From Halosimplex litoreum (GTDB taxonomy: Archaea > Halobacteriota > Halobacteria > Halobacteriales > Haloarculaceae): a stretch of 64,000 nucleotides of DNA. The stretch covers positions 3,781,836 to 3,845,835 of the forward strand of contig NZ_CP065856.1 in assembly GCF_016065055.1 (NCBI RefSeq), given 5' to 3'. The notes beneath the pieces are model-generated. The model was not told the origin of the DNA, did not search any database, and saw only the letters and a program-made list of their open reading frames with translations. The position numbers were made by a program, and so were the translations under genes. Positions 54,547 to 63,819 of this stretch are shown piece after piece. Position 1 is the first letter of the stretch. Every line of letters begins with the position of its first letter.

Positions 54547-57015
54547 CTACCGATCCACGTCGACGCTGGCTTCGCTGCCGCCGTATTCGAGGGTCGCGTC
54601 CGGTTCGGCTGACCCGATGCCGGTGCCACGGTTTTCATCGACCACGACCACCTCGAACTCCCGGTCTTCGACGAGCTCGGGGAACGAGCCCTCGCGGTCC
54701 TCGACGGTCAGTTCGTCGGCGGTGTCGTCCCAGCGGATCGGGGTGAAGGCGTAGTCGCCGTCCTCGTAGTCGAAGCCGTCGCCGGCGTCCTCGTAGGCGT
54801 CGAACTCCGCGTCGCGACCGGGATAGACGCGCAGCTCCCACGGCGCGTCGGGCTTCTCGCCGGTGTGCTGGACTTGGGGCCCCATCGGGAGGATGCTCCC
54901 CGCTTTGACGAACAGCGGGAGCTTTTCGAGGGGCGCGTCGGCCAGGACCGTTTGCCCGCCGTCGTGGCGCTCGCCGGTCCAGAAGTCGTACCAGTCGGTG
55001 CCTTCCGGGAGGTAGACTTCGCGGGCCTCCGCCTTCCCGTCTAGTTCCGTCGAGTCGGGACCGTAGTACATCGGTTCGGTGACCGGACAGACGAGCAGGG
55101 AAGGACCGAACATGAACTGGTCGCCCACGTCGTGGGCGTCCTCGTCGTCCGGGAACTCCAGGGCGAGGTGGCGATACATGGTGTAATCGCGGTGGGTCTC
55201 CCAGCCCGCCAGCGAGTAGAGGTAGGGCAACAGGCGATAGCGCAGGCGGTCGAACTTTACGAGCGTGTCGTAGGTGCGGTCGCCGGGCTCGCCGAAGCGC
55301 CACAGCTCGCGAGGCGTGTCGGTGCCGTGCGAGCGGAACATCGGCAGGAAAGCGCCGTACTGGAACCAGCGGACGTACAGCTCCCGATACCCCAGGTCGT
55401 CGACGCCGTCGTCGAAGTCGCCGTCGGTGATCCACGACGGGCCGTCGCCGACGAAGAACGCGCCCACGTCGAGGGTCCACTTGGGATTGCCTGCGGCGGT
55501 GAACTGCAGGCCGTCAGCGATCTGGTTGCGGTAGCGCTCCCACGTCGCCTCGACGTCGCCCGACCACGTGATCGCGCCGTAGCGCTGCTGACCGGGATAT
55601 CCCGACCGGGTGAGGTTGATGACTCGTTTGTCGTCGGTGGTCGCGCGCTGGCCCTCGTACATCCCTTTCGCCTGGTGGAGCGAGTAGGTGTTGACGTAGC
55701 CGGGGTCGAAGACGCGTTTGAACGCGTCGGTGGTGTGCTTGGCCAGCGCGAACGGGTCCGGCGCGGTGGGGAGCGTCCACGTCGGGTCGTACGGCTCGGT
55801 CGAGTCGCACCACCACGCGTCGACGCCGTGGTCGAACAGCCCTTCCTTCGCCTGATTCCAGTAGATGTCCCGCGCTTCCTCGGAGAAGGCGTCGTAGTAG
55901 CGCTGCTCGTTGCCCGGTGCGGGAACGTCCGCGTCGTCGAGGATGTGACCCGCGTCGCGCAGCTCGTCGTAGTTCTCGCCGGCGAGGGTGTTGGGCCAGA
56001 TGGAGACCATCAGCCGGACGTTCCGGTCGTGGAGCGCGTCCATCGTCGCCGACGGATCGGGGTAGCGGCCCTCGTGGAAGGACTTCTGTCCCCACTGGCC
56101 CCAGTCACCCTGGGGGCCGCCCCACTCCTCGAAGTTCGGGTGATGGTCCTCGGTGTCGGGCCAGTACTGCCAGTCCTGGACGACGCAGTCGATGGGTACC
56201 TCGCGGTCGCGGTACTCGTCGACCACGTCGACCAGTTCGTCGCCGGTCTCGTAGCGCTCCTTGGACTGGACGTACCCGTAGGACCACTTCGGCAGCATCG
56301 TCGCCTCCCCGGTCAACTCGCGAAAGCCCGCGATCACCTCGTCGGGGTCGCCGGCGACGACGAACACGTCGAGGGCGTCGTCGCACTCCGTCCAGACGTA
56401 CGACCCGTGCCGGTCGTCGTGGAACGTCGTCAGCGAGCCCGTGTTCCAGAGCATCCCGTAGCCGCCGGTCGACAGGATGGCGGGCATCGCGACCTTCGTG
56501 TTCCCCTGGTAGAGCGTCTGTCCCTCGCCGCTGTAGTCGGCGACGCCGCCCTCGTGCTGGCCGAGGCCGAGGATCGCCTCGCTGTCGTCGAATTCGAGGT
56601 CGAGCCGCGTCGAGTACGCCTCACGGTCGAGACCCTCGCGCGGGCTCGCGACCTCGTGGTCGCCCACGGTCAGCTCCTCGGGGGAGACGGGGACGAGCGA
56701 CTTTCCGCCGTCGGCGGGCTCGCGGACGAGCAGGTCGCCGTCGGAGTCACGCCAGGCCAGCGCGCCCGTCTCGCGGTCGAGTTCGGCGCGCAGGGCTGGA
56801 GTGACCAGTTCGTACTCGCGCTCGCGTTCGATCAGGTCCCACTCACCCGTGGCCTCCTGTTCGACGACCATGGGGCTCTCGGGGTCGGGGATCTCGTCGG
56901 CGGCGGTGTAGACGAGTCGGACGGTGTCGTCGGCGAGGACCTGGAGTTTGAGTCGCTTGCCGCCCGCGTCGAACAGCGGACCGTCGGCGTCCCGTCGGAG
57001 GGCCGTTACGTGCAT
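54547..57015 (-). CDS. glycoside hydrolase family 31 (alpha-xylosidase-like)
   Basis: This 822-residue enzyme has an N-terminal beta-sandwich (about 1-235) and a GH31 barrel. The nucleophile Asp404 lies in DAWWCDSTEP, and the acid/base Asp487 lies in ITWSGDVEATW. The WCDSTEP sequence and the GHP-to-RSHGTDTPRELW region resemble alpha-xylosidases of the YicI type more than alpha-glucosidases. It would remove alpha-xylose or alpha-glucose from oligosaccharides. No signal peptide. The ATG at 57015 starts the family homology. It is divergent from the GH10 gene with 158 bases between. Confidence 0.88.
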   Translation of the reverse strand: MHVTALRRDADGPLFDAGGKRLKLQVLADDTVRLVYTAADEIPDPESPMVVEQEATGEWDLIEREREYELVTPALRAELDRETGALAWRDSDGDLLVREPADGGKSLVPVSPEELTVGDHEVASPREGLDREAYSTRLDLEFDDSEAILGLGQHEGGVADYSGEGQTLYQGNTKVAMPAILSTGGYGMLWNTGSLTTFHDDRHGSYVWTECDDALDVFVVAGDPDEVIAGFRELTGEATMLPKWSYGYVQSKERYETGDELVDVVDEYRDREVPIDCVVQDWQYWPDTEDHHPNFEEWGGPQGDWGQWGQKSFHEGRYPDPSATMDALHDRNVRLMVSIWPNTLAGENYDELRDAGHILDDADVPAPGNEQRYYDAFSEEARDIYWNQAKEGLFDHGVDAWWCDSTEPYDPTWTLPTAPDPFALAKHTTDAFKRVFDPGYVNTYSLHQAKGMYEGQRATTDDKRVINLTRSGYPGQQRYGAITWSGDVEATWERYRNQIADGLQFTAAGNPKWTLDVGAFFVGDGPSWITDGDFDDGVDDLGYRELYVRWFQYGAFLPMFRSHGTDTPRELWRFGEPGDRTYDTLVKFDRLRYRLLPYLYSLAGWETHRDYTMYRHLALEFPDDEDAHDVGDQFMFGPSLLVCPVTEPMYYGPDSTELDGKAEAREVYLPEGTDWYDFWTGERHDGGQTVLADAPLEKLPLFVKAGSILPMGPQVQHTGEKPDAPWELRVYPGRDAEFDAYEDAGDGFDYEDGDYAFTPIRWDDTADELTVEDREGSFPELVEDREFEVVVVDENRGTGIGSAEPDATLEYGGSEASVDVDR

Positions 57016-57141
57016 GACAGATTGCTCAGACGGATGCCTCTTTAGCGTTCTCGTCACGGACTCACACGTCCGGGCCAATCCGGAGAGATGGACCGCTTTC
57101 CGTGGCATCCGGCGGAATCATCGACGAGAATGTCCCCGGTA

Positions 57142-57152
57142 TCTTTATCGGG
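57142..57152 (+). promoter_or_regulatory. leaderless promoter element
   Basis: TCTTTATCGGG lies about 22-32 bases before the ATG at 57174 and fits a haloarchaeal TATA-like box for the xylanase gene. Confidence 0.45.
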
Positions 57153-57173
57153 GAGTGTTCACCTGTTCGAGGT

Positions 57174-58157
57174 ATGGCAGACGAAGACAGACTGCGGGAC
57201 GTGGCCGACGAACGGGACTTCGAGATCGGTGCGGCCGCGGCGGCCCAGCCGCTGCGGACAGACGCCGCTTACAAGAAGATCCTCCGCAACGAGTTCAACT
57301 ACGTCACCGCCGAGAACGCCCTCAAGATGGGGCCGCTCCGACCCGACGAGGGAGTCTACGACTTCAACGACGCCGACGCGGTCGTCGACTACGCCCGCGC
57401 GAACGACCAGTCGGTCCGTGCGCACACCCTCGTCTGGCACAATCAGACGCCGACCTGGTTCCAGGAGTGGGACTACACCGCCGAGCAGCTGCAGGAGTTC
57501 ACGCGCGAGCACGTCCACACCGCCGCGGGCCGCTACCGCGACACCGTCGACACCTGGGACGTGGTCAACGAGGCCGTCGCCGACGACGGCACGATGCGCG
57601 AGAACCTCTGGTACGAGACGTTCGGTGAGGAGTACCTCGACGACGCCTTCCGCTGGGCCAACGAGGTCGCCCCGGACACCGATCTGTACTACAACGACTA
57701 CGGCGCAGACGGCGTCAACGTGAAATCCGACGCAATCTACGACCTCGTCGAACGGATGCTCGACCGCGGCGTCCCCATCGACGGCGTCGGCCTCCAGATG
57801 CACGCGCTCCACGAGAAGCCCGGCATCGACTCCGTCGCCGAGAACATCCGTCGGTTCAAAGATCTCGGCCTCGACGTCGAGATCACCGAGTTCGACGTGG
57901 CGTACCTGCCCGACGACGACCCCGGCGACCAGGAGGCTCGCTGGGAGAAACAGGCCGACTTCTATCGGGACATCACCGAGGTCTGTCTCGACGAGGGCGT
58001 CGACACCATGATCGTCTGGGGGGTTCGGGACTCCGACTCGTGGATCCCCAACTGGTTCGAGAACCTCACCGGCGACCCGCTCCTGTTCGACTCCGGCAAC
58101 GACCCCAAGCCCGCCTATCACGCGATCAAAGACACGCTCGCGAACTACGAAGCGTAG
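57174..58157 (+). CDS. endo-1,4-beta-xylanase, glycoside hydrolase family 10
   Basis: This 327-residue protein is a single GH10 (alpha/beta)8 barrel. The acid/base Glu133 lies in TWDVVNEAVADDG and the nucleophile Glu239 in LDVEITEFDVAY. The -1 subsite is recognisable in HTLVWHNQTPTW and the final EAYHAIKDTL-like end. It cleaves xylan or xylooligosaccharides. No signal peptide, carbohydrate-binding module or linker: it should be cytoplasmic. The ATG at 57174 is chosen because family homology (FEIGAAAAAQPL) starts soon after and the promoter fits. Confidence 0.93.
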   Translation: MADEDRLRDVADERDFEIGAAAAAQPLRTDAAYKKILRNEFNYVTAENALKMGPLRPDEGVYDFNDADAVVDYARANDQSVRAHTLVWHNQTPTWFQEWDYTAEQLQEFTREHVHTAAGRYRDTVDTWDVVNEAVADDGTMRENLWYETFGEEYLDDAFRWANEVAPDTDLYYNDYGADGVNVKSDAIYDLVERMLDRGVPIDGVGLQMHALHEKPGIDSVAENIRRFKDLGLDVEITEFDVAYLPDDDPGDQEARWEKQADFYRDITEVCLDEGVDTMIVWGVRDSDSWIPNWFENLTGDPLLFDSGNDPKPAYHAIKDTLANYEA

Positions 58158-58218
58158 GGAGCGTTTCGTTCGGCGTCTTCGGGCAGCCTTTTCCGATCTC
58201 CGGTGGTTGGCGGATCTA

Positions 58219-58713
58219 ATGAACCGACGCCACCTCCTCGGTGTCGCGGCCTCGGGTATCGGTGCCGCGGGGCTGTACTGGGCCGGATTCGGGCGCCAGT
58301 CGGACGACGGGCCACGCGCGTTGAGCGAGGCCCACGGCGGGAACCGGGTCGCCGACTCGCACGGGCGACTCGAACTCGCCAGCGCGACGGAAGACGTCGA
58401 GTTCGGGGAGCCGGCGCGGTTCGAGATCGGGAACACAGGCCCATCGACCGTCGGAGTGGGCTGTCAGGTCCCCTGGACGATCCAGCGACGCGAGAGCGGT
58501 GGGTGGAGCGACGTGCTGTGGACCGATTCGAACGCGTTCGCGCAGCGTGCTACCGAACTCTCGCCCGGAGGTACGACCTCGGAGACGGTCACGATGTCCC
58601 GGGCCGCGCTCGACGACCACGGGATCGTCGAACTGAGCTTGAACCCCGGACGGTACCGGTTCGTTCTCCTCGGGGTCGACCCGTTCCTCGCGACGGACTT
58701 CCGGCTCGTCTGA
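58219..58713 (+). CDS. small exported protein of unknown function
   Basis: This 164-residue protein has an N-terminal export signal with twin arginine (NRRHLLGVAASGIGAAGLYWAG); no lipobox. The rest (about 35-164) is a small beta-sandwich-like domain (LELASATEDVEFGEPARFEIGN, GRYRFVLLGVDPF), reminiscent of immunoglobulin-like extracellular domains. I recognise no exact family. It lies 61 bases after the xylanase gene in the same direction and is convergent with the xylose dehydrogenase-like gene. Confidence 0.72.
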   Translation: MNRRHLLGVAASGIGAAGLYWAGFGRQSDDGPRALSEAHGGNRVADSHGRLELASATEDVEFGEPARFEIGNTGPSTVGVGCQVPWTIQRRESGGWSDVLWTDSNAFAQRATELSPGGTTSETVTMSRAALDDHGIVELSLNPGRYRFVLLGVDPFLATDFRLV

Positions 58714-58744
58714 GCGCTTCGAACCGAGTGCGACCGTGTGAATC

Positions 58745-59812
58745 CTACAGCTCGATACGCCCGCCCGACTCCCCGGACTCGTAGATAGCGTCGGCGATCC
58801 GCATGTCCTCGTAGCCGTGCTGGCCGTCGGGACCGATCGCCATGTCGGTCAGGAGGCCGGTGGCGAAGTAGTCGAACTCCTCGACCATCTCGGAGGGTTC
58901 CTCGACGGTGACGGTCTGCTCCTCGCCGCCGGTGCTGACGGTGATCGTCCGGTCGGCGTCGACGTTGAACGGCACGTCGACCCGGATGCGGCCGTGGGTA
59001 CCACCGACCTCGAAGTAGTTGTCGCCGGCGACCTGGTAGCCGCTGTCGCACTCGGCGACGGCGCCGTCGGGGAACTCCATCGTGAACGCGACGTACTTCT
59101 CCAGGCCGTCGAACTCCGGCGGCCCCTCGACAGTCGTGGCGTGGACGGCCTCGGGGTCGGCGTCGAGGACGAACCGCGAGGTGTTGAGCGGGTACACACC
59201 GAGGTCCATCAGCGGACCGCCGCCCGCGAGGTCTGGGTTTAGGCGCCACTGATCCATCGACTCGCCGGCGGCGATGAGGTTGTACGAGAAGGCGCCGCGG
59301 GTGTGGACGGGGTCGCCGATGGCGCCGTCCTGCACGACGTCGCGGACCCACCGGATCGACCGCGTGGTGTGCATCCGGTAGGCCGTCATCAGTTCGACGC
59401 CGCCGTCCTCGCAGGCCTCGACGCACTTGCGGGCGCGCTCGCCGTTGGCCTCGAGCGGTTTCTCACAGAGGACGTCCTTGCCGAGTTCCGCAGCGGTCTC
59501 GACGTGCGGGAGGTGCAGCGCGTTCGGCGTGCAGACGTAGACGGCGTCGTAGGCGTCGCTGGCCTCGCCGTCGGCGTAGTCGTCGTAGGTCAGCGCGTGG
59601 GCCACGCCCTTCTCGTCGGCGACGCGCTCGGCCTTCTCGCGGCCGCCGCTGACGACGACCGTCGTCTCGCAGTAGTCCGACGCCTCGATCGCAGGGATCG
59701 CCACGTCCGGAGCGAACCACCCCAGTCCCAGGACGGCGAACCGGACGGGCCCACCGTCGACCGGTCGCGCCCAGTCCCGCTCGTCGAACGAACTCGGTAC
59801 GTCGATATCCAT
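58745..59812 (-). CDS. Gfo/Idh/MocA oxidoreductase, D-xylose 1-dehydrogenase-like
   Basis: This 355-residue NAD(P)-dependent dehydrogenase has VRFAVLGLGWFAPDVAIPAIEASDYCETTVVVSGG, which closely resembles, from memory, the Haloferax D-xylose 1-dehydrogenase XacA/Gfo6, as do VCTPNALHLPHVETAAELGKDVLCEKPLEAN and GPLMDLGVYPLNTSRFVLDADP. It would oxidise xylose to xylono-1,4-lactone. The assignment rests on recollected similarity and context. It lies 88 bases after uxaC, probably in one operon with it and the IclR gene. Confidence 0.82.
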   Translation of the reverse strand: MDIDVPSSFDERDWARPVDGGPVRFAVLGLGWFAPDVAIPAIEASDYCETTVVVSGGREKAERVADEKGVAHALTYDDYADGEASDAYDAVYVCTPNALHLPHVETAAELGKDVLCEKPLEANGERARKCVEACEDGGVELMTAYRMHTTRSIRWVRDVVQDGAIGDPVHTRGAFSYNLIAAGESMDQWRLNPDLAGGGPLMDLGVYPLNTSRFVLDADPEAVHATTVEGPPEFDGLEKYVAFTMEFPDGAVAECDSGYQVAGDNYFEVGGTHGRIRVDVPFNVDADRTITVSTGGEEQTVTVEEPSEMVEEFDYFATGLLTDMAIGPDGQHGYEDMRIADAIYESGESGGRIEL

Positions 59813-59900
59813 ACCACGACTCAGCAGAGCCACCGGCAAAAAGTGAATCGGTCGCGGAATCGACAGCGATAATCACACCGATCCGTGTCGAGCGGCCGGC

Positions 59901-61298
59901 TCAGAACCCGTACAGCTCCTTCGGCCGCTCGTAGGCGACGTGGTCGACCAGGTCTTCGGCCACGTCGAGGGGGATCTGCCCGCGCTCGACCTTCTTGCCG
60001 ACGACGTTGGCCAGCGTCCGGCGGAACATCTCGAAGCGAGAATCGAAGGAGAGGAGCTTGCGCGAGTCGCTGACCATCCCGGCGTGGTTGGCCAGGAGGT
60101 CGACGCTCCCGACGTAATCGAGCTGGTGGTCCATGCCGAACGGGCTGTCGTTGAACCACCAGGCCGGGCCGACGCTCACGTTGGAATAGGCCCGCGCGAC
60201 CGTCGTCAGCGTCGGGTAGTGGCTCGGGTCGACGCAGTAGAGGACGATCTCGCCCGCGCCGTCGAAGCGGTCGAGGTAGTAGTCCAGCCCCTCGGCGATG
60301 TCGATATCGCCCATCGACACGTCGCCGCCCGACGCCGCACCGAGTTCGTCGTACAGCTGTTCGCGGTAGTCCCGCAGCGCGCCGATGTGCAACTGTGAAA
60401 CCCAGCCCGCCTCGCCGTTTAGCTCGCCGATAAACTCCAGCAGGTAGGCCTGAAAGTCGCCGATATCGCGGTCCGAGAGCGACTCGCCGGCCCGCCGTTT
60501 GGCGTACACCTCGGCGGCGCGGGCTTCGCTGACCGGTCGCGAGACGGGTTCGAGGATGCCCAGATCGCTGGCCGCACAGCCGTGGTCGTCGAAGTACTCG
60601 TGGGTAGCCGCCAGCGCGTCGAGATACCCGGCGAAGTCGTCGGTGTCGAACTCGGTCGCGTCGGCGAGGTCGTCGGCGAAGTCGAGGAAGCCCGCCTTCT
60701 GGACGTTGACGGCCGGGTCCGCGCGCCAGGTGGGGCGGACGTCGACGCCGTCGACCTCGTCGACGGCCCGCTCGTGGTATTCGAGCTGCGACGCGGGGTT
60801 GTCCGTCGTCGCCAGGACTTCGACGTTCATCTCCCGCAGGAGCTCCTGGGGGCGCATGTCGACGCCCTCCAGCTGATTCTTCGTCTCGACCCAGATCTCG
60901 TCGGCGGTCTCGGCCGAGACGGGGTCGTCGATCCCGAACCGCCGTTTGAGATCGAGGTGGAGCCACTCGTAGACCGGATTGCCGGCCATCTCCGGGACGA
61001 CCTCGGCGAAGGCGTCCCACTTCTCGCGGTTGGAGGCGTCGCCGGTGATGTACTCCTCGCCGACGCCGCGCTTTCGCATCATCGACCAGACGTAGTGGTC
61101 GGTCGCACCCTGGACCTCCCAGATGTCCGACCAGCCGTCGTTCTCGACGATCTCGACGATATCGGCGTGGTTGTGCGGGTCGAGGATCGGTCGGTCGGCG
61201 ATGGTCTCGTAGAGGTCCCGTGCCGCCTCCGTTTCGAGCAGATACGTTTCGTCGTCGAGGAAGGCCATGTCGGTCGGACCAACCGGCGATTCGTTCAT
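59901..61298 (-). CDS. uxaC: glucuronate isomerase
   Basis: This 465-residue enzyme isomerises D-glucuronate to D-fructuronate (or galacturonate to tagaturonate). The metal-binding DPHNHADI motif (His42 and His44) and WDAFAEVVPEMAGNPVYEWLHLDL are typical of UxaC, as are ATTDNPASQLEYH and VGPAWWFNDSPFGMDHQLDY. Length is normal. Product fructuronate needs a reductase (UxuB) before UxuA, which is not in the window. It lies 55 bases after the IclR gene's stop and 88 bases before the dehydrogenase gene, same strand. An alternative ATG is at 61268. Confidence 0.94.
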   Translation of the reverse strand: MNESPVGPTDMAFLDDETYLLETEAARDLYETIADRPILDPHNHADIVEIVENDGWSDIWEVQGATDHYVWSMMRKRGVGEEYITGDASNREKWDAFAEVVPEMAGNPVYEWLHLDLKRRFGIDDPVSAETADEIWVETKNQLEGVDMRPQELLREMNVEVLATTDNPASQLEYHERAVDEVDGVDVRPTWRADPAVNVQKAGFLDFADDLADATEFDTDDFAGYLDALAATHEYFDDHGCAASDLGILEPVSRPVSEARAAEVYAKRRAGESLSDRDIGDFQAYLLEFIGELNGEAGWVSQLHIGALRDYREQLYDELGAASGGDVSMGDIDIAEGLDYYLDRFDGAGEIVLYCVDPSHYPTLTTVARAYSNVSVGPAWWFNDSPFGMDHQLDYVGSVDLLANHAGMVSDSRKLLSFDSRFEMFRRTLANVVGKKVERGQIPLDVAEDLVDHVAYERPKELYGF

Positions 61299-61353
61299 AA
61301 AGGTAGCTGTCCGGGCGCGCTACCGCGGTGGGGCGGGCACCGTCGCCCGGTTC

Positions 61354-62127
61354 CTACTCGTAGGCGTACTTCACCTCGACGACGTTGACGGTGTTGCGGA
61401 GTTCGGGCAGGATCTCCGCCTCGATCCGCTCGTCGTCGAGTCGCGCTTTCGGTCCGGAGACCGATATCGAGCCGACCACGCGCCCGTCGACGACGATCGG
61501 CGAGGCGACCGACCGGATACCCTCCCGGCGCTCTTCGTCCTCGACCGCGTAGCCGCGGTCCTCGATCCTGGCGAGTTCGCTGTCTAGCCGGTCGCGGTCG
61601 GTTATCGTGTGTCGGGTGGCTCGCGGCATCCCGTAGGTGTCGACGACCTCGTCGATGTACTCGGCGGGGAGGTGTGCGAGGATGGCTTTGCCGAGGGCGG
61701 TCCAGTGCATCTCGGTGTGTTCCCCGATCGGGGCGTTGTCGTAGACGGCCTCCGTCCCCTCGGCCTGATAGAGCAGGACTCGCTGGCCGTTCTCTTCCAC
61801 GCCGAGGTTGGCGACTTCGCCGGTGGATTCGGCCAGCGCCTCGATCTCGGCCCTGGTCGCGCCGAATACGTTCCGCCGCTGCCTGACCGCGACGCCGTCG
61901 CGGAGGAACCGACAGCTCAACCGGTAGCCGTCCTCGCCCTGGACGACGTAGCCGATGGATTCGAGCGTCGCGAGGTGTGAGTGGGCCGTGCTCGTGGGGA
62001 TGTCCAGCGCCGTCGCCACGTCGTCGATCCGCACGGTCACGTGCTCGCGAACGACGCCGACGACCGCGAAGGCCCGCTCTACGGCCCCGATCGCGCCGTC
62101 GTCCGCGCCCGGTTCTGTGATTCCCAT
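61354..62127 (-). CDS. IclR-family transcriptional regulator
   Basis: This 257-residue regulator has a winged helix (about 15-75, AIGAVERAFAVVGVV and LDIPTSTAHSHLATLESIGYV) and a C-terminal effector-binding domain (about 85-250) with MHWTALGKAILAHLPAEY and GSISVSGPKARLDDE. It resembles the paralogue at 41614. It is the likely controller of the uxaC-dehydrogenase operon that follows on the same strand. Start chosen at the ATG at 62127, as the open frame upstream has no regulator-like sequence. Confidence 0.92.
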   Translation of the reverse strand: MGITEPGADDGAIGAVERAFAVVGVVREHVTVRIDDVATALDIPTSTAHSHLATLESIGYVVQGEDGYRLSCRFLRDGVAVRQRRNVFGATRAEIEALAESTGEVANLGVEENGQRVLLYQAEGTEAVYDNAPIGEHTEMHWTALGKAILAHLPAEYIDEVVDTYGMPRATRHTITDRDRLDSELARIEDRGYAVEDEERREGIRSVASPIVVDGRVVGSISVSGPKARLDDERIEAEILPELRNTVNVVEVKYAYE

Positions 62128-62524
62128 ATCGTCCCATACGATTCGCCAGTGGTAAAATCTACTGATGCTGGAATACGGGGATGAAATTACACTCGTATAC
62201 TTGTATTCTGATTTCGGGGATCTGAGGTAGGTTCGGCGTGTCAAAACCTGCCTTCCCGAGACTCGTCAACCGCCTGAAACGGGCGTATGTGTAATTATCG
62301 TTAGTGTGTGTATGGTTCCACCGATGGTAGAATGGGGAGCGTAGTTCGCCGTCGTGACGGCCCGGTACCAGGTGCGCGGTCGGAACTGGCGGTGAGAACA
62401 GGTGGTCCGTGTCCGATCCAGATCGATTCTGAGTGGCCCTGATTATCGCAAGCGTGTATCGGGTCGACCGCACGCGGTCGTGTGGTCGACGTTCTGGACA
62501 TCGACGGTGAAAACCGGAGTCGGG
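62128..62524. other. 397-bp gap with candidate regulator sites
   Basis: This relatively AT-rich gap lies between the start of the IclR gene and the end of uxuA. It holds GAATAC (62171-62176) and GTATTC (62203-62208) arms around ATTACACTCGTAT (62186-62198), and a GTATGTGTAATTATC element near 62286. No gene is seen. It probably contains the IclR promoter with autoregulatory sites. Confidence 0.45.
62171..62208. promoter_or_regulatory. candidate IclR operator
   Basis: GAATAC and GTATTC form an inverted repeat 44-81 bases upstream of the IclR ATG at 62127, enclosing the ATTACACTCGTAT element that recurs at 45914-45926 in reverse orientation. Confidence 0.4.
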
Positions 62525-63610
62525 TCAGTCCTGCGCGACGGCGTCGACGCCGTCGTCCCGGACTGCTTGCTCGGCGCGCATGGCTTTCAACATCCCACGG
62601 AGATAGCCGACGGTGTAGGCGCGGCCGCGGTGTTCCCAGTCGGTGTCTCCCTCCAGATGGGGGGTGTGGTCGGGGATCATCATCCCGGAGAAATCCACTT
62701 CGTCCAGCAGCGAGAGGAGTTCGTACTCGTCGTAGTTGCCCTCGTCGATGAAATCCTCGGAGAAGTTCGGGACGGTCCCCGAGACGTCGCGAAAGTGGAC
62801 GTAGACGATCTCGTCGCGCTCGCCGAAGTAGCGGATCACCTCGTCCAGTGGCTCGCCCATCTCCGACCAGCAGCCCAGGCAGAGGTCGAGCCCGTGGTGG
62901 TCGGTGTCGCGGTAGTTCATCGCGCGCTTGAAGTTCTCGAAGTTGCGGAACAGCTGTGGGATCCCGCCGAGTGTCTCCATCGGTGGGTCGCTCGGGTGGA
63001 GACACATCGTGACGCCGGCCTCCTCGGCCACGGGCAGGATCTCGTCGAGGAACGACTCGTAGTTGTCCCACAGCTCCGCCTCGGTGTACTCCCGGTCGTG
63101 GGTGAGTTCGTCGGTCTCGGCCTCGTCGGCGTCGAAGACGGAAACCTCGGCGCCGCCGCGAGTGGTCGTCCAGCCGGTTCGCCAGACGCCCGCCGGCGCC
63201 CAGTGGTATCCGAAGATGGGGATACCCGCTTCGCCCACGTTGCGGATCGTCCGCTTCAGTTTCTCCATCTGTTCGTCGCGGTCGGGCCCGTCGAGCATGA
63301 TGTCCTCGTAGAACGAGACGGGCACGTTCTCGATCGCGTCGAGTCGCATGCCCTCCGCCTCGACGCGCTCGCGGAGTTCGCGGAGGTTCTCGGCGGACCA
63401 CTCGCCGTCGCCCGTCAGCGGGACCCGCTCGTCGTCGGGCATGTGCTCGTAGTCCGGCTCGTCGACCTGATACATGTTCAACAGCACGTCGTCGGCACCG
63501 AGCTGCTTGATGTATCGCAGACGTTCGGGCGACGGATCCATGAACTGGCCCGCGCCGACCCGCATCGGCAAGTCCGCGAACGAACTCGGCTCGTCGTTGT
63601 CGGTCGCCAT
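62525..63610 (-). CDS. uxuA: mannonate dehydratase
   Basis: This 361-residue TIM-barrel enzyme dehydrates D-mannonate to 2-keto-3-deoxygluconate. MRVGAGQFMDPSPERLRYIKQLGADDVLLN, FGYHWAPAGVWRTG, TMCLHPSDPPM, LDLCLGCWSEMG and IVYVHFRDVSGTVP are UxuA family motifs with the Cys/His metal ligands. It connects the uronate branch to central KDG metabolism. The ATG at 63610 starts the acidic haloarchaeal N-terminus; the frame is open upstream without family sequence. The divergent start of the next gene lies 209 bases upstream. Confidence 0.94.
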   Translation of the reverse strand: MATDNDEPSSFADLPMRVGAGQFMDPSPERLRYIKQLGADDVLLNMYQVDEPDYEHMPDDERVPLTGDGEWSAENLRELRERVEAEGMRLDAIENVPVSFYEDIMLDGPDRDEQMEKLKRTIRNVGEAGIPIFGYHWAPAGVWRTGWTTTRGGAEVSVFDADEAETDELTHDREYTEAELWDNYESFLDEILPVAEEAGVTMCLHPSDPPMETLGGIPQLFRNFENFKRAMNYRDTDHHGLDLCLGCWSEMGEPLDEVIRYFGERDEIVYVHFRDVSGTVPNFSEDFIDEGNYDEYELLSLLDEVDFSGMMIPDHTPHLEGDTDWEHRGRAYTVGYLRGMLKAMRAEQAVRDDGVDAVAQD

Positions 63611-63819
63611 ACGCCCCGTACCGGATACGGAGTTATAAATCTCGTCACCCAAATCCCGGTCCGGACCGCCGCGAGGCGTGGATTCAAGAGCCACCCGGCG
63701 CTTGCTCGGGCTATGGTAGACGCCGCCGCACACCACGCTCGCCCGCACGCCCCGTCGAACGACCACCGCTCGTCCGGACCGACTCCCGGGCCGGATCCCC
63801 ACTGGGAGGTGTCCGCCTG

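Noticed and set aside
55132..57045. 637-codon frame antisense to the GH31 gene
   Set aside because: Shadow of the GH31 coding strand; GH31 motifs on the minus strand are unambiguous.
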